DNA of 64,000 bases. Origin: Rhizobium tibeticum (GTDB lineage: Bacteria > Pseudomonadota > Alphaproteobacteria > Rhizobiales > Rhizobiaceae). Position numbers and translations under genes: made by a program. The DNA is taken from the NCBI RefSeq assembly GCF_900110205.1, contig NZ_FOCV01000003.1, positions 186,001 through 250,000 of the forward strand. Reading direction: 5' to 3'. Under the pieces are notes generated by a model. That model searched no databases. It had not been told where the DNA came from and saw only the letters and a list, made by a program, of their open reading frames with translations. Shown here one piece after another: positions 29,238 to 38,635 of the stretch (the stretch's first letter is position 1; every line of letters starts with the position of its first letter).

Positions 29238-30014
29238 ATGATGCTGAAGCTCTATAACACTGAAATGTCGTCCCGCTTGCTTCTTGGCAGCGCGCGATAC
29301 CCTTCGCCCGCGATCCTAGCGGAGGCCGTCAAGCGATCAGAAACAGAGATCGTCACCGTCTCATTGCGCCGAGAGAGCGCTGGCGGGCGTAGCGGCGGCG
29401 CCTTCTTCGAACTGATCCGGGCGCTCAGCGTCCGCGTGCTGCCGAACACAGCCGGCTGCCATGGGGTCTCCGAGGCCGTGTTGACAGCCCAGATGGCGCG
29501 AGAGCTGTTTGGCACCAGCTGGATCAAACTGGAGGTGATCGGCAATCACGATACGCTTCAGCCTGATGTCTTCGGACTGGTCGAGGCAGCGCGTATCCTT
29601 TCAAGCGACGGCTTTCAGGTTTTTCCCTACACAACCGATGACCTTGTGGTCGCCGAGAGGCTGCTCGAAGCGGGATGCCGGGTGTTGATGCCCTGGTGTG
29701 CCCCGATCGGCAGTGCCGCGGGACCGCTCAACCTTTCGGCGCTGCGTTCGATGCGCGCGCATTTTCCCGACATCCCATTAATCGTCGACGCCGGCATCGG
29801 CCGGCCTTCGCACGCGGCAACCGTCATGGAACTCGGCTTCGATGCGGTCCTTTTGAACACCGCCGTTGCCGGCGCCGGCGACCCGGTTGCCATGGCCGGC
29901 GCATTTGCCAAGGCGATCGAGGCGGGCCGGCAAGCGTTCAGCGCCGGCTTGCTGGAGCCGCGCGATGTCGCAGTCCCGTCGACACCTGTCATTGGAAAGG
30001 CCGTCTTCGCATGA
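29238..30014 (+). CDS. thiG: Thiazole synthase ThiG
   Basis: A 258-aa TIM-barrel enzyme that condenses deoxyxylulose phosphate, dehydroglycine and ThiS-borne sulfur. The Schiff-base lysine lies in [11 protein letters not shown]; the phosphate-binding end has [29 protein letters not shown]. The two initial methionines are both possible starts. It overlaps thiE by ATGA. Confidence 0.95.
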   Translation: MMLKLYNTEMSSRLLLGSARYPSPAILAEAVKRSETEIVTVSLRRESAGGRSGGAFFELIRALSVRVLPNTAGCHGVSEAVLTAQMARELFGTSWIKLEVIGNHDTLQPDVFGLVEAARILSSDGFQVFPYTTDDLVVAERLLEAGCRVLMPWCAPIGSAAGPLNLSALRSMRAHFPDIPLIVDAGIGRPSHAATVMELGFDAVLLNTAVAGAGDPVAMAGAFAKAIEAGRQAFSAGLLEPRDVAVPSTPVIGKAVFA

Positions 30015-30640
30015 AACTCGATCCCTTCTATCTCATCGTCGACAGCGCCGATTGGATCGCGCGGCTCGTGCCCATCGGCGTCAGGCTCGTGCAGTTGCGG
30101 ATCAAGAACAAAGCGCCCGCGCAGTTGCGGGCTGAAATCCGCACCGCGAAAGCGATTTGCGCCTTGAACGACTGCCAGCTGATCGTAAACGACTACTGGC
30201 AGCTCGCCATCGAAGAAGCGTGCGCTTTTGTTCACCTCGGCCAGGAGGACCTGGAAACGGCCGACCTGGACGCCATTCGTGCCGCCGGCCTGAAGCTCGG
30301 GCTGTCGACCCATGACGATGCCGAACTCGAAACAGCAAAGGCAGCAAAGCCGGACTATATCGCGCTCGGCCCGATCTATCCGACCATTCTGAAGCAGATG
30401 AAATGGTCGCCGCAAGGACCGGAACGCCTGCGCACTTGGAAGGCCCACGTCGGCGATCTGCCGCTCGTCGCCATCGGTGGGCTGAACGTCGATCGAATAA
30501 AGGGCGTTCTTTCTCGAGGCGCCGACAGTGCTGCTGTCGTGACCGATATCACCTTGAACCCCGATCCCGAGGCGCGAACACGGCAGTGGCTCGCTGCCAC
30601 CGCACCCTGGCGAACGGTGAAAATTCCATTGGGTGAGTAG
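30011..30640 (+). CDS. thiE: Thiamine-phosphate synthase ThiE
   Basis: A 209-aa TIM-barrel enzyme that joins the pyrimidine and thiazole halves. Recognisable parts are [30 protein letters not shown] and LGPIYPT, then [10 protein letters not shown]. The frame is open far upstream, but the ATGA overlap with thiG fixes the start. thiD is not in this operon, as in other rhizobial thiCOGE clusters. Confidence 0.93.
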   Translation: MKLDPFYLIVDSADWIARLVPIGVRLVQLRIKNKAPAQLRAEIRTAKAICALNDCQLIVNDYWQLAIEEACAFVHLGQEDLETADLDAIRAAGLKLGLSTHDDAELETAKAAKPDYIALGPIYPTILKQMKWSPQGPERLRTWKAHVGDLPLVAIGGLNVDRIKGVLSRGADSAAVVTDITLNPDPEARTRQWLAATAPWRTVKIPLGE

Positions 30641-30679
30641 CCGGGCGGCCGAGGGACGTGCTGTCGCACGCCTTCAAAA

Positions 30680-32074
30680 ATGATTGATTTGCGCGTCATG
30701 CTTCGCCATTTTGAACGGGGGCTAGACAACAAGTTGGGTTTGGCACGTATGTTACAACGGACCGAGGAATCGGATGTCGCGCTGATCGACAGGCTTCAGC
30801 GGGGCGCATTCAATTATTTCCCGAAGCATTACAATCCCGAAAACGGACTTGTTGCGGATACGTCAGTCGCGGGCGTCCCCTGCAGTATCGCTGCGGTCGG
30901 CTTTGCCTTGTCGTCCTATACCGTCGCGGTCGAGCGTGGCTGGATGGAGCGCGCCGACGCGATAGAGCGCACGCTGAAGACACTTTGCTTCTTTGCCAAC
31001 GGGCATCAGGGCCGTGAGCGACACGCGATCGGCTATCGCGGTTTCTTCTATCACTTCCTGCACATGGACACTGGCCATCGCGCCTGGAACAGCGAACTGT
31101 CGACAATCGACACCACGCTTCTGGTTGCGGGCATGTTGACCGCGGCGGCCTATTTCGACCGCAACACCGAAGCCGAGATTGAAATCCGCAGACTCGCAAG
31201 CTTGGTCTATCAGAGGATCGACTGGCACTGGGCTCTCAACAAGGGCGAGACGGTCTGTATGGGCTGGAAGCCAGGCAGTGGCTTCCTGCGTTGGCGCTGG
31301 CAAGGCTACGACGAGGCGGTCCTGCTTTATACGCTGGCGCTTGCCTCCCCGACGCATCCAATCCCGGCCTCGAGCTACGATGCCTTCACCGCGAGCTATT
31401 CGTGGATGCTGTTCGGCGACCAACCATATGTCTATGCCGGCCCGCTCTTCATTCACTTCTTCTCACATGCCTGGATTGATTTCCGCGGAATCCAGGACAA
31501 GGCGATGGCCGATCGCAACTGGGACTATTTCCGCAACACGCAGGTATCGATCGCCGTGCAGCGGGACTATGCGGAGCGCAATCCCGGGCACTTTGTCGGC
31601 TACAACAAGGACATCTGGGGCCTGTCTGCCTCGGATGGCCCGCCGCCGACCCGCAACATGCGTGGCGGTCGCCACCCGCGCGTGCTCGGCTATGCCGCCC
31701 GCGGCGCGCCGCTCGGACCCGATGACGGCACGATTGCACCCTGGGCAGCGCTCGCCTCCCTCCCGTATGACCGCCAGGCTTCGCTCGATGGCCTTCGTGC
31801 CCTTATGTCCACTTACCCGAACCTGCTCTATGAGGATCGTTTTCCCGATGGATTCAATCCGACCGTGAAGACCAAGCGACCTGAAGGCTGGGTCGACGAC
31901 CGCTGCGTCGGTATCGATCAGGGACTTCTTGTAATGACGATCGAAAATGATCGGTCCGATTTCATATGGGGTCTCATGCGGCGCTCTCCGGTGATCCGGC
32001 GCGGTCTCGAGCGCGCTGGTTTTACCGGCGGCTGGCTGTCGGAAGACGAAAGCTTCGAACGGAAAATCGCCTGA
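30680..32074 (+). CDS. Glycoamylase-domain protein (PF10091; GH144-like)
   Basis: A 464-aa (alpha/alpha)6-barrel protein. Conserved stretches are ETVCMGWKPGSGFLRWRWQGYDEAVLLYTLALASP, FIHFFSHAWIDFRGIQD and WGLSASDGPPP, the last two with acidic residues expected at the active site. Related domains occur in endo-beta-1,2-glucanases (GH144) and at the C-terminus of cyclic beta-1,2-glucan synthases (GH189). No signal peptide is visible, so a cytoplasmic role on imported or newly made beta-1,2-glucan is possible but unproven. A later start at M-L-Q-R-T-E (30749) cannot be excluded. It is convergent with fbpC and 1 bp away. Confidence 0.75.
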   Translation: MIDLRVMLRHFERGLDNKLGLARMLQRTEESDVALIDRLQRGAFNYFPKHYNPENGLVADTSVAGVPCSIAAVGFALSSYTVAVERGWMERADAIERTLKTLCFFANGHQGRERHAIGYRGFFYHFLHMDTGHRAWNSELSTIDTTLLVAGMLTAAAYFDRNTEAEIEIRRLASLVYQRIDWHWALNKGETVCMGWKPGSGFLRWRWQGYDEAVLLYTLALASPTHPIPASSYDAFTASYSWMLFGDQPYVYAGPLFIHFFSHAWIDFRGIQDKAMADRNWDYFRNTQVSIAVQRDYAERNPGHFVGYNKDIWGLSASDGPPPTRNMRGGRHPRVLGYAARGAPLGPDDGTIAPWAALASLPYDRQASLDGLRALMSTYPNLLYEDRFPDGFNPTVKTKRPEGWVDDRCVGIDQGLLVMTIENDRSDFIWGLMRRSPVIRRGLERAGFTGGWLSEDESFERKIA

Positions 32075-33115
32075 TCAGCGGTTGCCGAAAACATGCGCCT
32101 TGCCGGCGATATCGAGACGAACGCGATCGCCCTGTGACGGAAGTGCGACGCTCGAGGTCTTGATCATGATCGGCGGCAGGGCGACGCCTTCGAGTGACAC
32201 AGCAACAGTGCAGGTCGCTCCACCGAATTCCACTTCGACGACCCGTCCGCGATAGGTCTGCTCGCTTTGATCAGGAACGACCCTGATCTGTTCAGGCCGC
32301 AACATGATCTCAACCTTGCCCTGATGACCGACATCGACCGCGACACGGCCGAGCGCGCAATCGGCAAAGCCGTTGCGAGCGACTGCCGGGAGCATCACCG
32401 CGTCGCCGAGGAACAGGGCTGTCTCTCGATCGAGGGGCTGCAGGTAAACCGATTGCGGCGAGCCGGCCTGGATCAACCGCCCTTCCCGCAGGACGGCAAC
32501 CTGATCGGCGAAGGAGAGCGCCTCCGCCTGATCGTGCGTGACGAGGATCGCCGTGATGCCTGCGGACTGAAGAACGCGTGCCACGGCCTTCCGCATATTC
32601 TCGCGCAGACCTGTATCGAGTGCGGAAAACGGTTCATCGAGCAACATCAAGCGCGGCTTGCGGCCGAGCGCGCGGGCAAGCGCCACACGCTGTTGCTGGC
32701 CGCCGGAAAGCTGGTGCGGCCGGCGGATCAGCATGTTGCGGTCCAGCTCGACCATATCAAGCAGGTCGATAATGCGTCGCTCGCGATCGGGCGCGCCGCG
32801 CTCGAAGCCAAAACCGATATTGTCGGCAACACTCAGATGTGGGAACAGCGCGCCGTCCTGCGACACGATGCCGATGCCTCGCTTATGCGCGGGCACTGCT
32901 ACGGGACCATCGGCCAGAAGCTCGCCGTCGAGCGTCACTTGGCCGCCATCGGGCTGCTCAAAACCGGCGATGATGCGCAGCAGCGTGGTCTTGCCCGACC
33001 CTGAAGGCCCGACGACGGCAGTGCGGCTGCCTGCGGCAACATCGAGTGAAATATTCTGCAATGCCTGGACATGCCCGTAGCGCTTGCTGATGCGATCGAT
33101 CGTAAGCAGCGTCAT
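32075..33115 (-). CDS. fbpC: Ferric-iron ABC transporter ATP-binding protein
   Basis: A 346-aa ATPase of the FbpC/PotA type. Walker A GPSGSGKT, signature [12 protein letters not shown], Walker [13 protein letters not shown] and [10 protein letters not shown]. The C-terminal TOBE region (from about residue 240) has [12 protein letters not shown]. It starts by ATGA overlap with the permease gene. The protein energises uptake of free ferric ion delivered by FbpA. Confidence 0.9.
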   Translation of the reverse strand: MTLLTIDRISKRYGHVQALQNISLDVAAGSRTAVVGPSGSGKTTLLRIIAGFEQPDGGQVTLDGELLADGPVAVPAHKRGIGIVSQDGALFPHLSVADNIGFGFERGAPDRERRIIDLLDMVELDRNMLIRRPHQLSGGQQQRVALARALGRKPRLMLLDEPFSALDTGLRENMRKAVARVLQSAGITAILVTHDQAEALSFADQVAVLREGRLIQAGSPQSVYLQPLDRETALFLGDAVMLPAVARNGFADCALGRVAVDVGHQGKVEIMLRPEQIRVVPDQSEQTYRGRVVEVEFGGATCTVAVSLEGVALPPIMIKTSSVALPSQGDRVRLDIAGKAHVFGNR

Positions 33116-34728
33116 TGTCCGGCTGTCCGTTTCGATTGGGCATAGAGAAGAAGGGTGAGCGGCAGCGATAGCACGACCATCATGAATGCGTAAGGCGCCG
33201 CCGCCACGTAGTCGATTTCGCTGGTCAGCGACCAGAACTTCGTCGCAAGCGTCTCGACGCCGTTCGGCGCCAGCATCAATGTCGCGGTGAGCTCGTTCGT
33301 GATGCCGAGACCGACAAGTGCGACGCTGGCGGCTGCACCCGGCGCGGCAAGCCGCATGGTGATCTGCCTCACGGCCTGGGCAGGCGTGCGGCCAAGCCCC
33401 ATTGCCGCACGCTCAAGCTCCACGGGCGCCTGAGCGATGCTGGCGCGAAGACCCACCATAGCACGCGGCAGGAACAGCAGTATGTAAGCAACAATGAGGG
33501 TCGCGAAGGTTTGATAGAGCGGCAGAACAAGACGGACCGTAATCGTCACCAGCGCCAGCGCAACGACCACACCCGGCAACGAGCCGACATAGTAGTGGCA
33601 GGCTTCGAGCAGGCGCTGAAGACGCCCCGGCGCACGCACAGAGAGCCACGCCATCGGTGCGGCGGCAATCGTGGCGAGCACGCCACCGGCAATGGCAAGA
33701 ACGATGGTTTGTGCGAACGCATTGCCGACCGTGTCGACATGCCAGACCTCAAGCCCGCCGAGATAGAGCCACCGCACCAGCGTTGCGAAGGGGACGCCGA
33801 GCGTCAAGGCCGCAAGTCCCACCTGCAGCACGATGGCCGGCACGACGAACCAGCCGAGCCGACGACGATCCGCTGGCCGGGCTGAGCCGGATCCGACCCG
33901 GGCATATCGTTCATTGCCGCGCAATAGGATTTCGAGACCAAGCAGAAACAGGCAGCAGCAGACAAGAACACCCCCCAGCATGTTGGCGGCCGGGCTGTTG
34001 TAGGCGGATTGGAACTGGTCGACGATCGCGGTGGCGAACGTGTCGAAACGGATCATCACGTAAAGACCGTATTCCGACAGCAGGTGCAGCCCGATCAGCA
34101 GCGAGCCGCCGCAGATGGAGAAGCGCAATTGCGGCAGGATGGTGCGGAAGAACAAACGCCAAGGCCCGAGCCCGAGGGACGCGGCTGCATCCTCGATGGC
34201 AGGATCAAGCCGGCGCAAGGCAGCGGCGACCGGGAGGTAGAGAAACGGAAAATAGGCAAGTACGGAAACGAAGATGCCGCTTTGCAGCCCGCGCATCCCG
34301 GGGACAAGGCTGATCCAGGCGTAACTATGGACGAAGGCCGGCACCGCGAGAGGCGCAACCGCCAACCACGACCAGAGCCGGGCGAAGGGTATATTCGTCC
34401 GTTCAACCAGCCAGGCAAGCGTCACGGCAAGGACGATCGACAGGGGAATGGTAAAGGCTTCCAGCAGCACCGTGTTGACGAGCAGTTCGCCAACGCGCGC
34501 ACGAAACACCAAGTCCTTGACGGTCTGCCAGCCGACATCAAAGGTTATCCAACCGATGAAACCAAGCGGCACCAGACTGAACAACGCTACGACGGAGGCA
34601 AACAGGATAACGGAAAGGTGGGGCAACCGCGCCCGCAGCCGATCTATTCCCGCCACCGGCCGAGCGATCGGCCCTTCATGGCCGGGAGCAAGCAATCTGT
34701 TGTCCTGCAGCAAGGCCGCCGCCTTCAT
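33112..34728 (-). CDS. fbpB: Ferric-iron ABC transporter permease (fused double domain)
   Basis: A 538-aa inner-membrane protein with about 12 hydrophobic segments and two EAA loops ([15 protein letters not shown] and [18 protein letters not shown]), i.e. both permease halves in one chain, as in FbpB/SfuB. The frame opens at 34809, but codons before 34728 would be encoded by the terminator hairpin at 34744-34769, so M-K-A-A-A-L-L-Q is the better start, though its ribosome site is weak. It follows fbpA and overlaps fbpC. Confidence 0.88.
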   Translation of the reverse strand: MKAAALLQDNRLLAPGHEGPIARPVAGIDRLRARLPHLSVILFASVVALFSLVPLGFIGWITFDVGWQTVKDLVFRARVGELLVNTVLLEAFTIPLSIVLAVTLAWLVERTNIPFARLWSWLAVAPLAVPAFVHSYAWISLVPGMRGLQSGIFVSVLAYFPFLYLPVAAALRRLDPAIEDAAASLGLGPWRLFFRTILPQLRFSICGGSLLIGLHLLSEYGLYVMIRFDTFATAIVDQFQSAYNSPAANMLGGVLVCCCLFLLGLEILLRGNERYARVGSGSARPADRRRLGWFVVPAIVLQVGLAALTLGVPFATLVRWLYLGGLEVWHVDTVGNAFAQTIVLAIAGGVLATIAAAPMAWLSVRAPGRLQRLLEACHYYVGSLPGVVVALALVTITVRLVLPLYQTFATLIVAYILLFLPRAMVGLRASIAQAPVELERAAMGLGRTPAQAVRQITMRLAAPGAAASVALVGLGITNELTATLMLAPNGVETLATKFWSLTSEIDYVAAAPYAFMMVVLSLPLTLLLYAQSKRTAGQ

Positions 34729-34734
34729 ACGCTG

Positions 34735-34769
34735 AAAAAGGAAGGCAACCGCCTTGAAAGGCGGTTGCC
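34735..34769 (-). terminator. Terminator/attenuator between fbpA and fbpB
   Basis: GGCAACCGCCTT and AAGGCGGTTGCC form a perfect 12-bp stem with a 2-base loop (loop widened in practice). On the minus strand it is followed by TTCCTTTTT. It lies 74 bp after the fbpA stop and just before the fbpB start, so most transcripts may end after fbpA. Confidence 0.75.
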
Positions 34770-34842
34770 GATTTCGGCATGCCCTACGTTTTTCTTGAGC
34801 CAAAAGCAATAGTTTTGACAGTCAGGGCCTTTAACGGAAAGA

Positions 34843-35871
34843 CTAGATGATGCCGGCGGCAGTCATCAGTTCCGTCACCTTCTTGCTGTTCAGCTTGGCA
34901 GCATCGACCTTCGGTGCGTTCAGATCAGCCAGCGGAACGAGCTTGTTGTTTGAAGTGGCATCCTTACCGATGGCGTATTCGTAGGATGTACCGTTCTTGA
35001 GGACGTCCTGGCCGGGCTGGCCGGTCACGAACTTCAGGAAGGCCTGAGCCTCCTTGGCATGCTGGCTCGACTTCAGGACGCCGCCGCCGGAGATGCTGAC
35101 GAATGCGCCCGGATCCTGGTTCTTGAAGTAGTGCAAGGCGACGTTCTTGCTGTTTTCGCCGGTCTTCGCCTGATCGCCGAACCAGTAGTAGTGATAGATC
35201 ACCGCGCCTTCGACTTCACCGGCATTGACCGCCTTCATGGCGACGCTGTTGCCCTTGTATGGCGTGGAGTTTTCCTTGAGTGCCTTAAGCCAAGCCGCCG
35301 TTGCTTCCTCGCCCTTGAGTTCGAGCAAAGCGCTGACGATCGCCTGGAAGTCAGCGCCGGCCGGCGAAGCGCCCCAACGACCCTTCCAGGCCGGATCCGC
35401 GAGGTCGAGCAGCGACTTCGGCAACTTGTCTTCGGTCAGCTTCGTCTTGTCGTAGGCAAAAACGGTGGAGCGAGCGGCGATGCCGGTCCACATGCCATCA
35501 GACGGACGATATTGCTCGGGAACCTGGTCCAGGGTCTCCTTGTCAACGGGCGCGAAGAGGCCAGCGGAATCGACCAGCGTCATGGCCGGTGAGTTCTCGG
35601 TCAGGAAAACGTCGGCCGGCGATGCATCGCCCTCCTGAACGATCTGGTTGGCGAGCTGCATGTCGCCGCCCTGGCGCATCGTTACCTTGATGCCGGTTGC
35701 CTTGGTGAATGCGTCGATCCACTCGCGCCCGAGGCTCTCATGCTGAGCGTTGTAAACGACGATACCTTCGGATTCCTGTGCCATAGCACCACTGGCGACC
35801 AGCGAAGCCGCGGCAAAGACCGAGGCAGCGAGCGCTACAGCACCGGAAGCGCGATTAAAGGAAATTTTCAT
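34843..35871 (-). CDS. fbpA: Ferric-iron ABC transporter substrate-binding protein
   Basis: A 342-aa periplasmic protein of the FbpA/AfuA/IdiA class. The signal peptide runs to S-G-A-M-A-Q-E. VVYNAQHESLGREWIDAF is the typical start of the mature protein, and VIYHYYWFGDQAKTGENS has the Tyr pair that binds iron in class FbpA proteins. GGAGGGCTTC precedes the chosen ATG; an ATG four codons upstream is less likely. Expected to bind Fe(3+) and pass it to FbpBC. Confidence 0.9.
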   Translation of the reverse strand: MKISFNRASGAVALAASVFAAASLVASGAMAQESEGIVVYNAQHESLGREWIDAFTKATGIKVTMRQGGDMQLANQIVQEGDASPADVFLTENSPAMTLVDSAGLFAPVDKETLDQVPEQYRPSDGMWTGIAARSTVFAYDKTKLTEDKLPKSLLDLADPAWKGRWGASPAGADFQAIVSALLELKGEEATAAWLKALKENSTPYKGNSVAMKAVNAGEVEGAVIYHYYWFGDQAKTGENSKNVALHYFKNQDPGAFVSISGGGVLKSSQHAKEAQAFLKFVTGQPGQDVLKNGTSYEYAIGKDATSNNKLVPLADLNAPKVDAAKLNSKKVTELMTAAGII

Positions 35872-35919
35872 GAAGCCCTCCATGGTGTTTCACCCGAGAT
35901 CCCCGAGGTGATGAGAGCC

Positions 35920-35948
35920 CCTATATTTTTGTTGATTTGGTATTTCAA
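35920..35948 (-). promoter_or_regulatory. Promoter of fbpABC
   Basis: Minus-strand TTGAAA, 17-bp spacer, TATAGG, about 50 bp before the fbpA ATG. Confidence 0.5.
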
Positions 35949-35997
35949 GTTTTAGAGATGGTTCAGGGATCACGAATACTTGAAATCGTTCATCAAC

Positions 35998-36014
35998 TTT
36001 AGAATCGTTCTAGC
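35998..36014 (-). promoter_or_regulatory. Irr-type iron control element (ICE-like)
   Basis: TTTAGAA-TCG-TTCTAGC matches TTTAGAA-N3-TTCTAAA at 12 of 14 fixed positions. It lies about 50 bp upstream of the fbpA -35 box and 127 bp before the ATG. Irr binds such boxes in rhizobia when iron is low; control of fbpABC is inferred. Confidence 0.5.
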
Positions 36015-37003
36015 TAGAGCGATTGGATGGTGGCAATAACGTCACACTCGACCTCGATGCCGCTTTCCAGCGCCTGTCTACGAGCCGTTTGGCCGCGGCG
36101 CCCCGGGAGCCGAACACCGGGGTCAGATGAGATCTCGCCCACCAGCATGGCCAATCGCTCAGCAACACCACTTCCACCGCTGGCGATCGGGTTGATGACG
36201 ATCAGCATCTGTCCAAGACCGGGTGCTGAACCTTTGTCATCGAAGAGCGACGAGGACTCGAAGGAGAAGTTGGCCCCGGTCAACGCGCCGGCGAGGATTT
36301 CGACCATCATCGCCAACGCCGCACCTTTGGCCTCTCCAGATGGGGCCATCGTCCCCTCGAGCGCGGCAATAGAATCCGTCGTCGGCTGACCGTTCCGGTC
36401 AAAAGCCCAATCCGCGGGGATATCGACGCCTTTCTGGCGCGCCGCCATCACCTTGCCGCGGGCGACCCGAGAGAGTGCAAGGTCAATGACGAGAGGGTCG
36501 GCCTGAGGGATCGGCGCGGCAAACGCGATGGGGTTCGTTCCAAACACGGGTTTGCGCCCGCCCCAGGCTGCCATGGAGGCTGTAGCATTGGCGACCATTA
36601 GAGCGACAAGCCCCATTTCCGCAAACCGCTCAACGGTCAAGGCAAGGACGCCGGCGTGGTGCGAACGGCGAACTGCCGCCAAGGCAATGCCCTGCTCCCG
36701 GGCAATCTCGGGAAGAACCGAGGCGGCGAGATCGAAGGCAGGATAGGCGTAGCCGTGACAGGCATCGATCCGCACGACTGCGGGAAAAAGACGGTCGAGC
36801 TGCGGCTTGGCAAATCCATCAACCTTGCCTGCCTTCGCCTGCTTTGCGTAAGCCTCGACACGGCGCAGGCCATGGCCTGCCTGTCCGGCAGCTTCGGCGG
36901 CAGCAAGCGCCCTGGCGACCGAGCGCGCATTTGCCTCGTCCACGCGATTGCGCGTCAGGGCATCGATAACCAGCGTTTCCGCCGCAGCCAAAGTCAAATG
37001 CAT
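36014..37003 (-). CDS. dpkA: Ldh-family reductase, probable Delta1-piperideine-2-carboxylate reductase (DpkA-like)
   Basis: A 329-aa member of the Ldh2/YlbC fold. Motifs are GHGLRRVEAY, AAVRRSHHAGVLALTVERFAEMG (catalytic His) and FGTNPIAFAAPIPQADPLVIDLALS. P. putida DpkA, which reduces piperideine-2-carboxylate to L-pipecolate in D-lysine breakdown, is of this family. The next two upstream genes look like amaB and amaA of the same route, which is why I favour DpkA over lactate or malate dehydrogenase. The start has AGG 6 nt upstream. A terminator-like hairpin separates it from amaB. Confidence 0.7.
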   Translation of the reverse strand: MHLTLAAAETLVIDALTRNRVDEANARSVARALAAAEAAGQAGHGLRRVEAYAKQAKAGKVDGFAKPQLDRLFPAVVRIDACHGYAYPAFDLAASVLPEIAREQGIALAAVRRSHHAGVLALTVERFAEMGLVALMVANATASMAAWGGRKPVFGTNPIAFAAPIPQADPLVIDLALSRVARGKVMAARQKGVDIPADWAFDRNGQPTTDSIAALEGTMAPSGEAKGAALAMMVEILAGALTGANFSFESSSLFDDKGSAPGLGQMLIVINPIASGGSGVAERLAMLVGEISSDPGVRLPGRRGQTARRQALESGIEVECDVIATIQSL

Positions 37004-37020
37004 GAGGAACCTGCACAGAA

Positions 37021-37056
37021 GAAAAAGGGCAGATGACGTGTTATGTCATCGCCCTT
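37021..37056 (-). terminator. Terminator/attenuator between amaB-like and dpkA-like genes
   Basis: Minus-strand AAGGGC-GATGAC, 7-nt loop, GTCATC-T-GCCCTT (12 bp, one bulged T) followed by TTTTTC. It lies 22 bp after the aldehyde dehydrogenase stop and before the dpkA-like start, so the last gene is probably read by partial read-through or a promoter of its own. Confidence 0.75.
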
Positions 37057-37077
37057 GCAGCTGCAATGGAGCAGCAA

Positions 37078-38616
37078 TCATTCAACGTCGAACTTCACGC
37101 CCTGTGCGAGCGGCAGTGTCTTGCCGTAATTGACCGTGTTCGTCGCCCTGCGCATGTAGGCTTTCCAGGCATCCGAGCCGGATTCGCGGCCACCGCCAGT
37201 TTCCTTCTCGCCACCGAACGCACCACCGATTTCGGCTCCGGACGGACCGAGGTTGATATTGGCAATTCCACAATCCGAACCGCGAGCCGAAACGAAGGTC
37301 TCGGCTTCGCGCATGTCATTCGTGAAGATCGAAGAGGAAAGCCCCTGCGGCACGGCGTTGTGCAGTTCCAGTACCTGATCGAAGTCTGTGTACTTCATCA
37401 CGTAGAGGATCGGCGCAAACGTCTCATGCTCGACGGGACCAGTCTGGGAAGGCATTTCGACGAGAGCCGGACGGACATAGAAAGCGTCGTCCGCACCGTT
37501 TTCGACGCGCTCGCCACCGGCAACTTTGCCACCGGCCGCCCTCGCCTGCTCCAAAGCGGACTGCATGTTGCTGAAGGCCTGCTTGTCGATCAGCGGCCCG
37601 ACCAGCGTCCCGGCTTCCAGAGGATTGCCGATCGACACGGAGCCATAGGCCTTCTGAAGGCGCGGAACGAGTTGGTCATAGACGCTCTCGTGAACGAACA
37701 GACGGCGCAGCGTCGTGCAGCGCTGGCCGGCCGTACCCATGGCGGAGAAGGCAACACCGCGCAGCGTCAGATCAAGATCTGCCGTTGGGCAGATGATCGC
37801 GGCATTGTTGCCGCCGAGTTCGAGGATGGCGCGGGCGAAACGCTGCGACAGGCGAGGACCGACAGCGCGACCCATGGCCGTCGAGCCGGTCGCGGAGACG
37901 AGCGGCACCTTGGGATGGTCGACGAGGACTTCGCCGACATCGCGGCCACCGATGAGCAACGTCGACAGGTTGGCAGGCGCGGCCCCGCCTTCGGCAACGA
38001 ACCGCTTCACTGCCTTTTCAAAAAGCGCCTGAACGGCAAGGGCCGTCAACGGCGTCTTTTCCGACGGCTTCCAGACCGTCGAGTTGCCGCAGACAAGCGC
38101 CAGGGCGGCATTCCAGGACCAGACGGCTACAGGGAAATTGAAAGCCGAGATGATGCCGACGACGCCGAGCGGATGCCAGCTTTCCATCATGCGGTGCTCG
38201 GAGCGTTCCGTTGCAATGGTCAGACCGTAGAGCTGGCGTGACAAGCCGACCGCAAAGTCGCAGATGTCGATCATTTCCTGGACTTCGCCGAGCCCCTCGG
38301 AGGTGATCTTGCCAACCTCGATCGAGACAAGTCGACCGAGAGCGGTTTTGGCAGCACGGAGCTCTTCGCCGAGCAGGCGCACGAGTTCACCGCGCTTCGG
38401 CGCCGGAACGGCACGCCATTCAAGGAATGCCTTGTGGGCGGCCTCGATGGCGGCCTTTGCCTCGGAGCCCGAATGCTCCTTCAGCACACCGATCTCCTTG
38501 CCGGTGACCGGAGAGCTGACACGAAGCGTGCCGCCGCTATAGCGGTCGGCACCGACACCCAGTTCAGTGAGCAGTTCTTTCGTCCTGGTGGCGAGATCAA
38601 GTGCAGACACGGTCAT
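37078..38616 (-). CDS. amaB: ALDH7-type aldehyde dehydrogenase, probable 2-aminoadipate semialdehyde dehydrogenase (AmaB)
   Basis: A 512-aa NAD-dependent enzyme. The NAD loop VSATGSTAMGR, the general base in ARAILELGGNNAA and the catalytic cysteine in TAGQRCTTLRRLFVH are intact; AANTVNYG-like ATNTVNYGKTLPLAQG near the end is an ALDH7 hallmark. ALDH7/AmaB oxidises alpha-aminoadipate semialdehyde (open form of piperideine-6-carboxylate) to L-2-aminoadipate. GAGG lies 8 nt before the ATG. It follows the amaA-like gene by 19 bp. Confidence 0.87.
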   Translation of the reverse strand: MTVSALDLATRTKELLTELGVGADRYSGGTLRVSSPVTGKEIGVLKEHSGSEAKAAIEAAHKAFLEWRAVPAPKRGELVRLLGEELRAAKTALGRLVSIEVGKITSEGLGEVQEMIDICDFAVGLSRQLYGLTIATERSEHRMMESWHPLGVVGIISAFNFPVAVWSWNAALALVCGNSTVWKPSEKTPLTALAVQALFEKAVKRFVAEGGAAPANLSTLLIGGRDVGEVLVDHPKVPLVSATGSTAMGRAVGPRLSQRFARAILELGGNNAAIICPTADLDLTLRGVAFSAMGTAGQRCTTLRRLFVHESVYDQLVPRLQKAYGSVSIGNPLEAGTLVGPLIDKQAFSNMQSALEQARAAGGKVAGGERVENGADDAFYVRPALVEMPSQTGPVEHETFAPILYVMKYTDFDQVLELHNAVPQGLSSSIFTNDMREAETFVSARGSDCGIANINLGPSGAEIGGAFGGEKETGGGRESGSDAWKAYMRRATNTVNYGKTLPLAQGVKFDVE

Positions 38617-38635
38617 TGGTTCAACCTCGGTGTTT

